34,569 nt of DNA from an uncultured Pelagibacteraceae bacterium (GTDB lineage Bacteria > Pseudomonadota > Alphaproteobacteria > Pelagibacterales > Pelagibacteraceae), in assembly GCA_902596185.1 (NCBI GenBank), contig CACJSX010000008.1:1-34569 (forward strand). Reading direction: 5' to 3'. Below, piece by piece: positions 8,473 to 17,092 of the stretch. Every line of letters starts with the position of its first letter. The first letter of the stretch is position 1. The translations under genes were made by a program, and so were the position numbers. A model generated the notes under the pieces. It was not told where the DNA came from and made no database searches. It saw only the letters and a list, made by a program, of their open reading frames with translations.

Positions 8473-9891
8473 ATGGAAAACAATTTAAGTATTGTCAAAG
8501 ATCAGTTTAAAGAATTACCAAATAACATTGAAGCTGAACAAGCTGTCATAGGATCTATTCTCGTAAGCAATGATATTTTTGACGAAGTTAATTCAATAAT
8601 TTCTAGTATTAATTTTTATGATCCAATGCATCAAAAAATTTTTGAAGCAGTAGAAAGTCTTATCTATAAAGGGATGTTGGCTAACCCAATTACTTTAAAA
8701 AATTATTTTGAAGATGAAAAAGATGATTTAAATGTTCCAGAATATTTAGTTAAAATTACAAAGTTTTCTACATCAGTTAGGCAGGCAATAGAATATTCAA
8801 AAATAATTTATGACATGTTTGTAAGAAGAGAATTAATAAAAATTTCTGAACAAACTATTGACAGTGCAAAATTAAATGATCTTGATACTAACGGACAATC
8901 TATAATCGAAAGTTCTGAGAGATTATTATTTGATTTAGCTGAAAAAGGATCTTTCAATTCTTCTCTAGTAAAATTTGATGAAGCTATGAAACAAACAATT
9001 GAGATGGCTTCAGCTGCTTATAAGAATGAAGAAGGAATTGTTGGTGTTCCAACTGGTTTAAGAGATTTGGATGATAAGCTCGGTGGATTGCATCAATCTG
9101 ATTTAATAATTATAGCTGGTCGTCCATCGATGGGTAAAACTTCGCTAGCAACTAATATTGCATTTAACGCTGCACAAAAACTACAAGAGAGTGGAAAGAA
9201 ATCATCTATAGCTTTTTTTTCACTTGAAATGTCTTCTGAGCAATTATCTACTAGAATTATTTCTGAGCAAGCAAGAATAAGTTCTAACGATATTAGAAGA
9301 GGAAGAATATCTGACGATCAGTTTGATAAGTTTTTAGAAACATCAAAAAATATCTCTGAACTGCCACTTTATATAGATGAAACTCCAGCAATAAGCATTG
9401 CTGCTTTAAGCAATAGAGCAAGACGTATTAAAAGGCTTTTTGGTCTTGATATGATAGTTGTTGATTACATACAATTAATGAGAGGAACTACATTTAATAA
9501 AGATGGAAGAGTTCAAGAAATCTCCCAAATCACTCAAGGACTTAAAGCAATAGCCAAAGAACTTTCAGTACCTGTCGTGGCTCTTTCACAGTTATCAAGA
9601 CAAGTAGAGCAAAGAGATGATCATAAACCTCAACTTGCTGACTTAAGAGAATCAGGTTCTATTGAACAAGACGCTGATGTTGTAATGTTTGTTTATAGAG
9701 AAGGATATTATTTACAAAGAAAAGAGCCAAGAGAAGCTACTGTTGAACATGCGGAGTGGCAAGCAAAAATGAATGAAGTTGCACATTTAGCTCAAATAAT
9801 AATTGGAAAACAACGACACGGTCCCATTGGTAATGTAACTCTGGAATTTGAGGAAAGATTTACAAAATTTAAGGATACTCAATTAAGTTAA
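8473..9891 (+). CDS. dnaB: Replicative DNA helicase DnaB
   Basis: DnaB is the hexameric 5'-3' helicase that unwinds DNA at the fork and recruits primase. The N-terminal domain begins 'LPNNIEAEQAVIGSIL'. The RecA-like ATPase has Walker A 'GRPSMGKTS' at about residues 215-223 and Walker B 'VVDYIQLM' at about 330. Later 'VVALSQLSRQVEQR' and 'DLRESGSIEQDADVV' match motifs H3/H4. Length (472 aa) is standard and no intein interrupts the P-loop, a common intein site. The order rplI-dnaB is common, but the alr-radA pair that often follows in alphaproteobacteria is replaced here by an RND exporter. Confidence 0.96.
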   Translation: MENNLSIVKDQFKELPNNIEAEQAVIGSILVSNDIFDEVNSIISSINFYDPMHQKIFEAVESLIYKGMLANPITLKNYFEDEKDDLNVPEYLVKITKFSTSVRQAIEYSKIIYDMFVRRELIKISEQTIDSAKLNDLDTNGQSIIESSERLLFDLAEKGSFNSSLVKFDEAMKQTIEMASAAYKNEEGIVGVPTGLRDLDDKLGGLHQSDLIIIAGRPSMGKTSLATNIAFNAAQKLQESGKKSSIAFFSLEMSSEQLSTRIISEQARISSNDIRRGRISDDQFDKFLETSKNISELPLYIDETPAISIAALSNRARRIKRLFGLDMIVVDYIQLMRGTTFNKDGRVQEISQITQGLKAIAKELSVPVVALSQLSRQVEQRDDHKPQLADLRESGSIEQDADVVMFVYREGYYLQRKEPREATVEHAEWQAKMNEVAHLAQIIIGKQRHGPIGNVTLEFEERFTKFKDTQLS

Positions 9892-9912
9892 ATTCCAATA
9901 TAAAGAGCTTGA

Positions 9913-12309
9913 ATGATAGCTCATTTTTATCAAAACATTATCCTTAAAAATCCCAAAGTAATATTTGTGTTATTAATTATTACTATTTTAAGTTTTGGAT
10001 ATTATTCAAAAAATTTTAGGCTAGATGCTTCATCAGAAACATTGTTAATAGAAGGTGACCCAGATTTAGCATATTTGAAAGAAGTCTCTGAAAGATATGG
10101 GTCTAAGGAATTTTTAATTCTTACTTACACACCAAATGAGGGAATGGCAACTGACTCGTCAATTAATAATTTATTAAGTTTGAAATATAAAATTCAGAGC
10201 CTCAATTGGGTCCATAGTGTGATTACATTATTAGACATTCCGCTTTTAAATAATTCAGAAGCTCCCCTCCAAGAAAGACTAGAAAACTTCAAAACATTAA
10301 AAGATGAAGATGTTGATAAAGATCGAGGTTTTAAAGAAATTTTAAATAGTCCTGTTTTTCGAAATTTTGTCATTAGCGAAGATGGTAAAACTAGTGGAAT
10401 TATTGTTAACATTAAACAGTCTAAAAAATTAGAGGATACAGAAAATAAATCAAAAAAAGAAGTTGAACTAATTAAAGATCAAATCAAAAAACAAAACCAC
10501 CAGAATATTTTAGAAATTAGACAGGTTATTCAGAGTTATGATAATGTTGGAAAGATTTATCTGGGAGGAATACCAATGATAGCTGATGATATGATGACTT
10601 TTATCAAAAGTGATATAATAGTTTTTGGTTTGGGAGTTCTATTATTTATAATTGCTACTTTATGGTTTGTTTTTAGAAACCTTCTTTGGATTGTGGTTCC
10701 TATAAGTAGTTGTCTTTTTTCTGTGATAATAATGATGGGATTACTTGGACTGCTAGGATGGAAAGTTACAGTCATCTCATCAAATTTTATTGCACTTATG
10801 TTGATTTTAACAATGGCAATGAACATTCATATGAGCACTAGGTTTCTTCAGCTTAAAAAAGATTTTCCATCAAAAAATAATTTTGAAATTATTTCCTTAA
10901 CAACTTCAAAAATGTTTTGGCCGATTCTTTATACTGTTCTAACGACAATTTTCGCTTTCTTATCTTTAATTTTTAGTGAAATAAAACCTATTATTGATTT
11001 TGGCTGGATGATGACTTTTGGGTTAATTACATCATTTATCATTACTTTTACTTTACTGCCTACCCTTTTAAACTTTGCACCGACAAATAATATTTCAGTT
11101 AAAAAAGAACAGAAATCTAAAATCACGAATTTACTTAGTTTAGTTTCTATGAATAATAAAAACTCTATCTTCTTAGTAACTGGAATAGTTATAATATTCA
11201 GTATTATTGGAATAAGTAAGCTTGAAGTTGAAAACAGTTTTATAAATTACTTTGATAAGAATACTGAAATTTACAAAGGTATGAAACTTATAGATGAGGA
11301 GTTAGGTGGAACCACTCCTTTAGAGGTTATCATAAAATTTCCTGAGAAAGAAAAGATAAAAAAATCTGAAGAAGATGATGAATTCGAGGATTGGGGTGAT
11401 GAAGAAGATAATAATGATGAAAAATATTGGTTTACCAAAGATAAAGTTGATCTAATTACATCTGTTCATAATTACTTGGATAGCTTACCAGAAATTGGTA
11501 AAGTTCTATCTTTTTCATCAATTATTGAAGTAGCTACTCAATTAAATAATAATAAGCCTTTAGGTACTTTAGAAATGGGAGTTCTTTACTCTAAAATTCC
11601 TGAAAGCATTAAAACTGAAATCATCAATCCTTATCTTTCTATCAAGGATAATGAGGCTCGAATTAGTTTAAGAATTATAGACTCGCTGGAAGATTTAAGA
11701 AGAAATGATTTAATTAACAAAATTAATTTTGATCTAAAAGATAAATTTGGTTTAGAAGAAAATGATTACAAACTAGCAGGTGTATTAATATTATTTAACA
11801 ATTTATTACAAAGCCTTTTTAAATCTCAAATTTTAACATTGGGATTGGTTATGATTGGAATATTTTCAATGTTCATAATCTTATTTAAAAATATAAAACT
11901 TTCATTAATTGGCGTTGTTCCAAATTTTATTGCTGCCTTTTTTATACTAGGAATAATTGGATTGTTAGGAATACCTTTAGATATGATGACTATAACTATT
12001 GCAGCAATTACAATAGGAATTGCCGTAGATAACAGTATTCACTATATTTATAGATTTAAAGAAGAGTTTAATAAAATAAAAGATTACAACAAAACATTAA
12101 ATACGTGTCACTCAACTGTTGGGGTTGCTATACTAAATACTTCAATTACGATTGTTTTTGGATTTTCAATTTTGGTGTTATCGAAGTTTATCCCAACAAT
12201 TTATTTTGGTGTGTTTACAGGATTAGCCATGTTGTTAGCTATGATATCAGTATTGACTCTGCTTCCTGCATTAATTTTAATTATTAAACCTTTTGGCAAA
12301 TCATCTTAA
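9913..12309 (+). CDS. RND-superfamily (MMPL-type) exporter
   Basis: This is a large inner-membrane protein with the two-fold RND layout. TM1 is at about 15-32, then a periplasmic loop to about 232, then five helices to about 388. TM7 (about 418-436), a second loop (about 437-638) and five more helices follow to the end. The intramembrane 'IAITIGIAVDNSIHYIYRF' segment near 690-715 is characteristic of MMPL/patched-like exporters rather than the tripartite AcrB type, and 798 aa also suits that subgroup (AcrB is over 1000). An unusual, highly acidic insert of Glu/Asp/Trp lies at about 485-510 in the second loop. The substrate is unknown; family members export lipids, hopanoids or other hydrophobic compounds. 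The stop overlaps the cvpA start (TAATG), so it is in the dnaB-cvpA-purF transcription direction. Confidence 0.8.
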   Translation: MIAHFYQNIILKNPKVIFVLLIITILSFGYYSKNFRLDASSETLLIEGDPDLAYLKEVSERYGSKEFLILTYTPNEGMATDSSINNLLSLKYKIQSLNWVHSVITLLDIPLLNNSEAPLQERLENFKTLKDEDVDKDRGFKEILNSPVFRNFVISEDGKTSGIIVNIKQSKKLEDTENKSKKEVELIKDQIKKQNHQNILEIRQVIQSYDNVGKIYLGGIPMIADDMMTFIKSDIIVFGLGVLLFIIATLWFVFRNLLWIVVPISSCLFSVIIMMGLLGLLGWKVTVISSNFIALMLILTMAMNIHMSTRFLQLKKDFPSKNNFEIISLTTSKMFWPILYTVLTTIFAFLSLIFSEIKPIIDFGWMMTFGLITSFIITFTLLPTLLNFAPTNNISVKKEQKSKITNLLSLVSMNNKNSIFLVTGIVIIFSIIGISKLEVENSFINYFDKNTEIYKGMKLIDEELGGTTPLEVIIKFPEKEKIKKSEEDDEFEDWGDEEDNNDEKYWFTKDKVDLITSVHNYLDSLPEIGKVLSFSSIIEVATQLNNNKPLGTLEMGVLYSKIPESIKTEIINPYLSIKDNEARISLRIIDSLEDLRRNDLINKINFDLKDKFGLEENDYKLAGVLILFNNLLQSLFKSQILTLGLVMIGIFSMFIILFKNIKLSLIGVVPNFIAAFFILGIIGLLGIPLDMMTITIAAITIGIAVDNSIHYIYRFKEEFNKIKDYNKTLNTCHSTVGVAILNTSITIVFGFSILVLSKFIPTIYFGVFTGLAMLLAMISVLTLLPALILIIKPFGKSS

Positions 12310-12854
12310 TGTTAGAAATCATAAAAGATTTTTATAAAGTAACGTCAATAATTGATTTAATTTATTTAATTTTAACAATTCTTTCTTTAATTAATTGTTA
12401 TAAAAAGGGCTTCATTTTAAGTATCCTTTCAATGGCTAAATGGTTGCTAGCATACATAATTACATTAATTCTATTTCCAAGAATTAAGCCATATGTAAAA
12501 GACATAATTGATAATGAATATGTGCTCGATGTTGGTTTGGGAATAATAATATTTATAGTTGTAATCTTTTTAGTTTTATTAATTAATAAAGGAATCAGTA
12601 AAGCGGTCAGATATACAGGAATCGGTAGCTTAGATAAAACTTTTGGATTCTTTTTTGGCTTTATAAGAGCTTATATTATTTCTGTTTGTATCTTTTCGGG
12701 TGTTCATATCGTTTATAATTATGATAAATGGCCAATAAATTTTGACAAATCATACGTCTTTCCATATTTAGAAAAAGGTAGTAGTTATCTGATAAAAGAA
12801 TTTCCTAATGAAAAAACATATCAAGATTCTAAAGAAAAAATTAAAGAACTATAA
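12309..12854 (+). CDS. cvpA: CvpA family membrane protein
   Basis: CvpA-family proteins are small inner-membrane proteins with about four transmembrane helices (here at about 16-30, 40-57, 75-95 and 110-130). They are named for a colicin V production requirement; the molecular role is unsettled. The signature is the N-terminal 'YKKGFILSILSMAKWLLAYI' region and 'GSLDKTFGFFFGFIRAYI', which matches the family's LDR-x-LG-x-x-FG-x-x-RG. Position directly before purF is the same as in E. coli, supporting the assignment. The last 47 bp overlap the purF reading frame if purF starts at 12808. Confidence 0.85.
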   Translation: MLEIIKDFYKVTSIIDLIYLILTILSLINCYKKGFILSILSMAKWLLAYIITLILFPRIKPYVKDIIDNEYVLDVGLGIIIFIVVIFLVLLINKGISKAVRYTGIGSLDKTFGFFFGFIRAYIISVCIFSGVHIVYNYDKWPINFDKSYVFPYLEKGSSYLIKEFPNEKTYQDSKEKIKEL

Positions 12855-14289
12855 TCCAAGATTGAAGGAAGAATGCGGGGTTTTTGGCATTAGCAACGCA
12901 AAGGATGCTTCGGCTCTAACTGCACTTGGACTTCATGCTCTACAACACAGGGGTCAAGAAGGCTGTGGTATAGTTACTTTTGATGGTGAAAAATATTATT
13001 CTGAAAAAAGATTTGGTTTAGTTGGTGATAATTTCAACAAAGAAAAGGTGTTAAATAATCTTAAGGGTAATTATGCAATTGGCCACAACAGATACAGCAC
13101 AACTGGGAATAATATATTAAGAAATATACAGCCTTTTTTTGCTGACACCAATGCAGGTGGAATTGGAGTTGCACATAATGGAAATCTTACTAATTCAATA
13201 GCTTTGAGAAATAAACTAGTTGAAGATGGAGCTATATTTTACACTACTTCAGACACTGAAACGATTGTTCAATTAATAGCTAAATCAAAGAGACCAAAAA
13301 CAATTGATAAAGTAATTGATGCAATTTTTCAAATTCAAGGTGGCTATGCATTAGTTATGTTAACTCAAAACTCATTAATTGGGGTAAGAGATCCATATGG
13401 AATTAGACCACTAGTAATCGGTAAGCTTGGTAATAGTTATGTCTTAGCATCTGAAACTTGTGCGTTTGATATAATTGGTGCAAAATTTGTAAGAGAAGTT
13501 GAAAATGGTGAGATAGTTTTAATTGAAAATAACGAATTGAAAAGTATTAAGCCATTCCCTGCTAAAAAAGTAAAGCCTTGTGTTTTTGAGTATATTTATT
13601 TTTCAAGACCAGACAGTCTAATTGGAGGAAAAACTGCATATGAACATAGAAAAAATATTGGTAGAGAGCTAGCAAAAGAAAATGATACTAATGCTGATAT
13701 AGTGGTTCCAGTCCCGGACTCTGGAAATGCTGCTGCTATGGGTTTTGCTCAAGAATTAAAAATGAACTTTGAACATGGGTTAATTAGAAATCATTATGTT
13801 GGAAGAACTTTCATTGAGCCAAGCCAAAAAATTAGAAGCTTGGGTGTTAAATTAAAATTAAATGCTAATCAAACAACAATTAAAAATAAAAAAATAATTC
13901 TAATTGATGACTCTCTTGTTCGAGGAACAACATCATACAAAATTGTTAAAATGCTTTATGATGCTGGTGCAAAAGAAGTTCATGTAAAAATTGCATGCCC
14001 TGAAATAAGATATCCAGATTTCTATGGTGTAGATACTCCTACCAAAAAAGAATTGTTAGCAGCAAATAAAACAAATGATGAAATTTGTGAATATATTGGA
14101 GCTAAATCTTTAAGATTTTTATCAATAGAAGGGTTGTATAAAGCGATTGGTTTTGAAAAAAGGAACGAAGCTTATCCTCAATTAACAGACCATTATTTTA
14201 CAGGAGAATATCCTGTTAAATTAGTGGATGAATTAGGAGATAATAAAATAACTCAATTATCCTTATTAAGCAGTGGATCAAATAATTAA
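12808..14289 (+). CDS. purF: Amidophosphoribosyltransferase PurF
   Basis: PurF catalyses the first step of de novo purine synthesis: PRPP plus glutamine to 5-phosphoribosylamine. The N-terminal Ntn amidotransferase domain starts at 'EECGVFGI'; Cys23 would be the catalytic N-terminal residue after propeptide removal. 'GLHALQHRGQEGCGI' and 'GHNRYSTTG' follow. The PRTase motif 'IILIDDSLVRGTTS' is near residue 370. The chosen ATG overlaps cvpA by 47 bp and gives a 22-residue basic propeptide; a shorter TTG start near Leu19 cannot be excluded. The sequence follows the Bacillus-type layout, yet the usual Fe-S ligand sites read 'YPDFYGVD' and 'DHYFTGEYP', so most cluster cysteines seem absent. Confidence 0.93.
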   Translation: MKKHIKILKKKLKNYNPRLKEECGVFGISNAKDASALTALGLHALQHRGQEGCGIVTFDGEKYYSEKRFGLVGDNFNKEKVLNNLKGNYAIGHNRYSTTGNNILRNIQPFFADTNAGGIGVAHNGNLTNSIALRNKLVEDGAIFYTTSDTETIVQLIAKSKRPKTIDKVIDAIFQIQGGYALVMLTQNSLIGVRDPYGIRPLVIGKLGNSYVLASETCAFDIIGAKFVREVENGEIVLIENNELKSIKPFPAKKVKPCVFEYIYFSRPDSLIGGKTAYEHRKNIGRELAKENDTNADIVVPVPDSGNAAAMGFAQELKMNFEHGLIRNHYVGRTFIEPSQKIRSLGVKLKLNANQTTIKNKKIILIDDSLVRGTTSYKIVKMLYDAGAKEVHVKIACPEIRYPDFYGVDTPTKKELLAANKTNDEICEYIGAKSLRFLSIEGLYKAIGFEKRNEAYPQLTDHYFTGEYPVKLVDELGDNKITQLSLLSSGSNN

Positions 14290-14292
14290 GCA

Positions 14293-14850
14293 ATGAAAAC
14301 AGTTAATTTTACTGAAATGAAAAATGGAACGAAGGAAGATTACGAGCTTCTTGAAAAATTTGAGAAAAACTTTGAGAGACAAACAGCCGAGAGAGTTCTA
14401 AATTATTTATCGAAACAAACCACCACTTTAGAGGGTTACAAAATCACTAGACTAGAACACTCCTTACAAGCTGCAACAAGAGCTTTTAAAAATAAAGAAA
14501 GTGATGAAATGGTTGTTGCAACTTTACTACATGATATTGGAGATGATTTGGCACCAATGAATCATTCTCAATATGCTGCATCCATACTTAGACCTTATGT
14601 TTCAGAAAGAACCTATTGGATTATTTTACATCATGGCCTTTTTCAAACTTACTACAGTGCTCATCATTTAGGGGGTGATAGAAATGCAAGAGATAAATTT
14701 AAAGACCACAAGTATTATCAAGACACTATAGATTTTTGCGAAAAATATGACCAATGCTCATTTGATCCTAATTATAAAAGTATGTCATTGGATGATTTTA
14801 AGCCATTAGTTAAAAAAATATTTGCAAAAGAGCCTTATTATTATCTTTAA
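14293..14850 (+). CDS. HD-domain protein, possible diiron oxygenase of the PhnZ/TmpB type
   Basis: This 185-aa protein carries an HD metal site: 'LEHSLQAATRA' (His56), 'LLHDIGDD' (His80-Asp81), 'NHSQYAA' (His91), 'ILHHGLF' (His113/114) and an Asp in 'KYDQCSFD' (Asp153 or 158). The LEHS-LQ start, the H...A spacing and the late Asp resemble HD-type mixed-valent diiron oxygenases such as PhnZ and TmpB, which cleave hydroxylated organophosphonates, more than ordinary nucleotide phosphohydrolases. This is a motif-level reading. It begins 3 bp after purF and ends 29 bp before gshA. Neither neighbour is a phosphonate gene, so the substrate is open. Alternative: a generic HD phosphohydrolase acting on a nucleotide made downstream of PurF. 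Confidence 0.65.
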   Translation: MKTVNFTEMKNGTKEDYELLEKFEKNFERQTAERVLNYLSKQTTTLEGYKITRLEHSLQAATRAFKNKESDEMVVATLLHDIGDDLAPMNHSQYAASILRPYVSERTYWIILHHGLFQTYYSAHHLGGDRNARDKFKDHKYYQDTIDFCEKYDQCSFDPNYKSMSLDDFKPLVKKIFAKEPYYYL

Positions 14851-14879
14851 ATTTAGATATAAATCACTATTTACAGCGC

Positions 14880-15953
14880 ATGATTGATTCAAAAGTAAAA
14901 ATTATTAATTATTTTAAATCAGGGATTAAAGAGCCAAAAAATTTTAAAATTGGTATTGAGCATGAAAAGTTTTTATTTAATAATTCAGATAATAGAAGGA
15001 TTGATTACTCAAAAATAAAAGAAATGTTTACAGCCTTGCTTGAATTTGGCTGGAATCCAGTTTTTGAAAAAGAAAATATTATTGCGCTTAATAAGGGTGG
15101 AAAAAATATAACTCTTGAACCAGGCAATCAAATAGAATTATCAGGAGATAAATTAAATCATATGCACGAGGCTTGTGCTGAATCACAAGATTATTTGTTT
15201 GAACTAAAGCAAGTTACTAAAAAATTGGATATAAAAATTGTTAGTGCAGGATTTGATCCTATATCTAAATTGAATGAAATCCCAAATAATCCTAAACAAC
15301 GATATGAATTAATGACTAAAGATATGCCTCTAGGTGGTGAACTTAGTTTAGATATGATGTATCGAACATGTGGTACTCAGTTAAATATAGATTATAGTTC
15401 AGAAGAAGATTTTATTAAAAAGTTTAGAGTAGCAAACTCAATTGTACCTATTGCAATTGCTTTGTTTGCTAATTCCTCAATTGTAGAGAAAAAAAATAGT
15501 AACTATTTATCTTATAGATCTAAAGTATGGCAAAGTACTTCTAGAGGTGGATTGCCTAAATTATTTTTTGAAAGTATGAATTTTGAAAAATATGCAGATT
15601 TCGTAATCAATTTTCCTATATTATTTATACAAAATAAAGACCATTATATTTCAGGTAGGAAATATATTTTTAAAGATTTTATGGAAGGAAAAATCCAAGA
15701 AATTGAAAATAGGCTTCCAACTGAAGCAGACTTAATAACTCACTTAAGCACAATATTTACTGAAAACAGAGTTAAGAAATATATTGAATTGAGATCAATG
15801 GATACCTGTGGTTGGGATTGTTTATGTGCAGGACCAGCTTTCAATATTGGAATGCTTTATGGAAATTTAGATGAAGTTCATGAACTAATTTCAACATGGG
15901 ATAAAGATAAAATAATTAATGCCTATTTAGAGGCACCAAAAAAAAGGATTTAA
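14880..15953 (+). CDS. gshA: Glutamate-cysteine ligase, N-terminal part (gene interrupted by frameshift)
   Basis: The enzyme joins glutamate and cysteine, the first step of glutathione synthesis. It is of the plant/alphaproteobacterial type: 'IGIEHEKFLF' near residue 25, 'LEPGNQIELSG' near 81, 'MYRTCGTQLNIDY' near 160, 'KDFMEGKI' and 'RSMDTCGWDC' near 310. The frame stops at 15953, right after an A8 run at 15938-15945, and gives 'APKKRI*'. With seven As the frame would read 'APKKGFNTQLMGKDLLYW' and continue without a break into the next ORF. Missing from this part is the C-terminal helical segment of the family. Either the gene is a recent frameshift mutant, an assembly/sequencing error sits in the homopolymer, or slippage on A8 makes some full-length protein. 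gshB follows directly. Confidence 0.85.
   Translation: MIDSKVKIINYFKSGIKEPKNFKIGIEHEKFLFNNSDNRRIDYSKIKEMFTALLEFGWNPVFEKENIIALNKGGKNITLEPGNQIELSGDKLNHMHEACAESQDYLFELKQVTKKLDIKIVSAGFDPISKLNEIPNNPKQRYELMTKDMPLGGELSLDMMYRTCGTQLNIDYSSEEDFIKKFRVANSIVPIAIALFANSSIVEKKNSNYLSYRSKVWQSTSRGGLPKLFFESMNFEKYADFVINFPILFIQNKDHYISGRKYIFKDFMEGKIQEIENRLPTEADLITHLSTIFTENRVKKYIELRSMDTCGWDCLCAGPAFNIGMLYGNLDEVHELISTWDKDKIINAYLEAPKKRI
15938..15945 (+). other. A8 homopolymer at the gshA frame break (error or slippage site)
   Basis: Eight consecutive As followed by GG sit exactly where the gshA frame is lost. Deleting one A joins the two reading frames into one protein with family-like sequence across the junction. A tracts of eight or more are known sites of polymerase slippage in AT-rich bacteria, and also common sites of indel error in sequencing. 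Confidence 0.8.
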
Positions 15954-15963
15954 TACTCAATTA

Positions 15964-16176
15964 ATGGGTAAAGATCTTCTTTATTGGTCATCTACTCTTT
16001 TAGATCTTTCAAGAAAAGGTTTAGAGAATAGAGATGTTTTAAGTAAAAAAGGTAATAACGAGACTGTATTCCTAAATCATCTACAAAAAGTAATTGATAA
16101 TAAGACAACAAACGCAGATCATATGATTAGTAAATTTTCAAAAAACGAAAATTTAGACGAATTATATGATAAATAG
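15964..16176 (+). CDS. gshA: Glutamate-cysteine ligase, C-terminal part (second frame of gshA)
   Basis: This 70-aa frame begins with 'MGKDLLYWSSTLLDLSRKGL' and continues with 'FLNHLQKVIDNKTTNADHMI'. Both match the C-terminal end of alphaproteobacterial GshA (ligase C-terminus with 'A..GL..R' and 'FL..L..I...G...A'). It is in the +1 frame relative to the main gshA ORF, and the open frame extends back to the A8 run at 15938-15945. It is unlikely to be an independent gene; it is the displaced tail of gshA. The internal ATG could allow separate initiation, but no clear ribosome site is seen. Its last 11 bp overlap the gshB start. Confidence 0.8.
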   Translation: MGKDLLYWSSTLLDLSRKGLENRDVLSKKGNNETVFLNHLQKVIDNKTTNADHMISKFSKNENLDELYDK

Positions 16177-17092
16177 AATTATTGCTGTTCAAGGAAATCA
16201 TCCTTCTAAACTAAATCCTTTAACGGATACAAGTGTTTTTTTAGCAAACGAAATTCAGAACAAAAAATATAAAATTTTCTATTACGATCCAAAGGACTTA
16301 TCAGTTGTTAATTCAAAAGTTACAGCCAAGGGTTTTTTTATTAAATTTAACTATAGCAATAAAAAATTCTATAAAATCACAAAAAAACAAAATCTAGACT
16401 TAAGTAAATGTAAATTTATTCTTATTCGTCAAGATCCACCTTTTAATCTTGAGTATATTTCAACAACATACATTTTGGATACAATTAAGACTAAAGTTAA
16501 AATAATTAACAACCCTACCTCTGTAAGAAATATTTCTGAAAAATTGTATTCATCTAAATATCAAAAATACATGCCAGCTACCATTTTTACTCAAAATATG
16601 GATGAAATTAAAAAATTTTTCCAAAAAAACAAAAAAGTTATTTTAAAGCCCATCCATAGTTTCAGTGGAAATGATATTCATTTACTAACTAAATTTAATT
16701 TAAAATTAGTTAGTAAATTTATAAAAAAACATAATCATATTATGTGCCAAAAATTTCTTCCAGAAATAAGTAACGGAGATAAAAGGGTTTTTATTATTAA
16801 TGGGAAAGTATGTGGTGCAATTTCAAGGGTTCCAAAGAAAGGTTCAATTTTAAGTAATATGAGTAAAGGAGCAAAACCAACCAACATAAAATTAACAAGT
16901 AAAGAAATTAAAATTTCAAAACTAATTGCAAAAGATTTAAAAAAAGAAAATATTTTTTTTGCAGGAATTGATTTTATAGATCAAAAACTCAATGGAGATA
17001 TAAATGTTACATCTCCAACTGGACTTAAAACATTTTTTGATCTTTCAGGAAAAAATTTAGCAAAAATTTTTTGGAAAGAACTTAAAGCTTGA
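16166..17092 (+). CDS. gshB: Glutathione synthetase
   Basis: GshB adds glycine to gamma-glutamylcysteine with ATP, completing glutathione. ATP-grasp family features are seen: 'FILIRQDPPFNLEYISTTY' at about 92-110, 'NNPTSVRNISEKLYSSKY', 'VILKPIHSFSGNDI' (nucleotide Lys and glycine loop, divergent), 'KRVFIINGKVCGAISRVP', and 'FAGIDFI....INVTSPTGLK', the Asn-Thr-Ser-Pro metal/ATP site near the end. Length 308 aa is typical. The ATG overlaps the end of the gshA tail by 11 bp, and the stop overlaps the following permease start (TTGA). Glycine is its substrate, an amino acid for which SAR11 cells are known to depend on external supply. Confidence 0.9.
   Translation: MINRIIAVQGNHPSKLNPLTDTSVFLANEIQNKKYKIFYYDPKDLSVVNSKVTAKGFFIKFNYSNKKFYKITKKQNLDLSKCKFILIRQDPPFNLEYISTTYILDTIKTKVKIINNPTSVRNISEKLYSSKYQKYMPATIFTQNMDEIKKFFQKNKKVILKPIHSFSGNDIHLLTKFNLKLVSKFIKKHNHIMCQKFLPEISNGDKRVFIINGKVCGAISRVPKKGSILSNMSKGAKPTNIKLTSKEIKISKLIAKDLKKENIFFAGIDFIDQKLNGDINVTSPTGLKTFFDLSGKNLAKIFWKELKA

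Noticed and set aside
15964..16176. The 70-aa frame as an independent small gene
   Set aside because: Its sequence is the C-terminus of glutamate-cysteine ligase and its frame runs back to the A8 break, so it is the tail of gshA.
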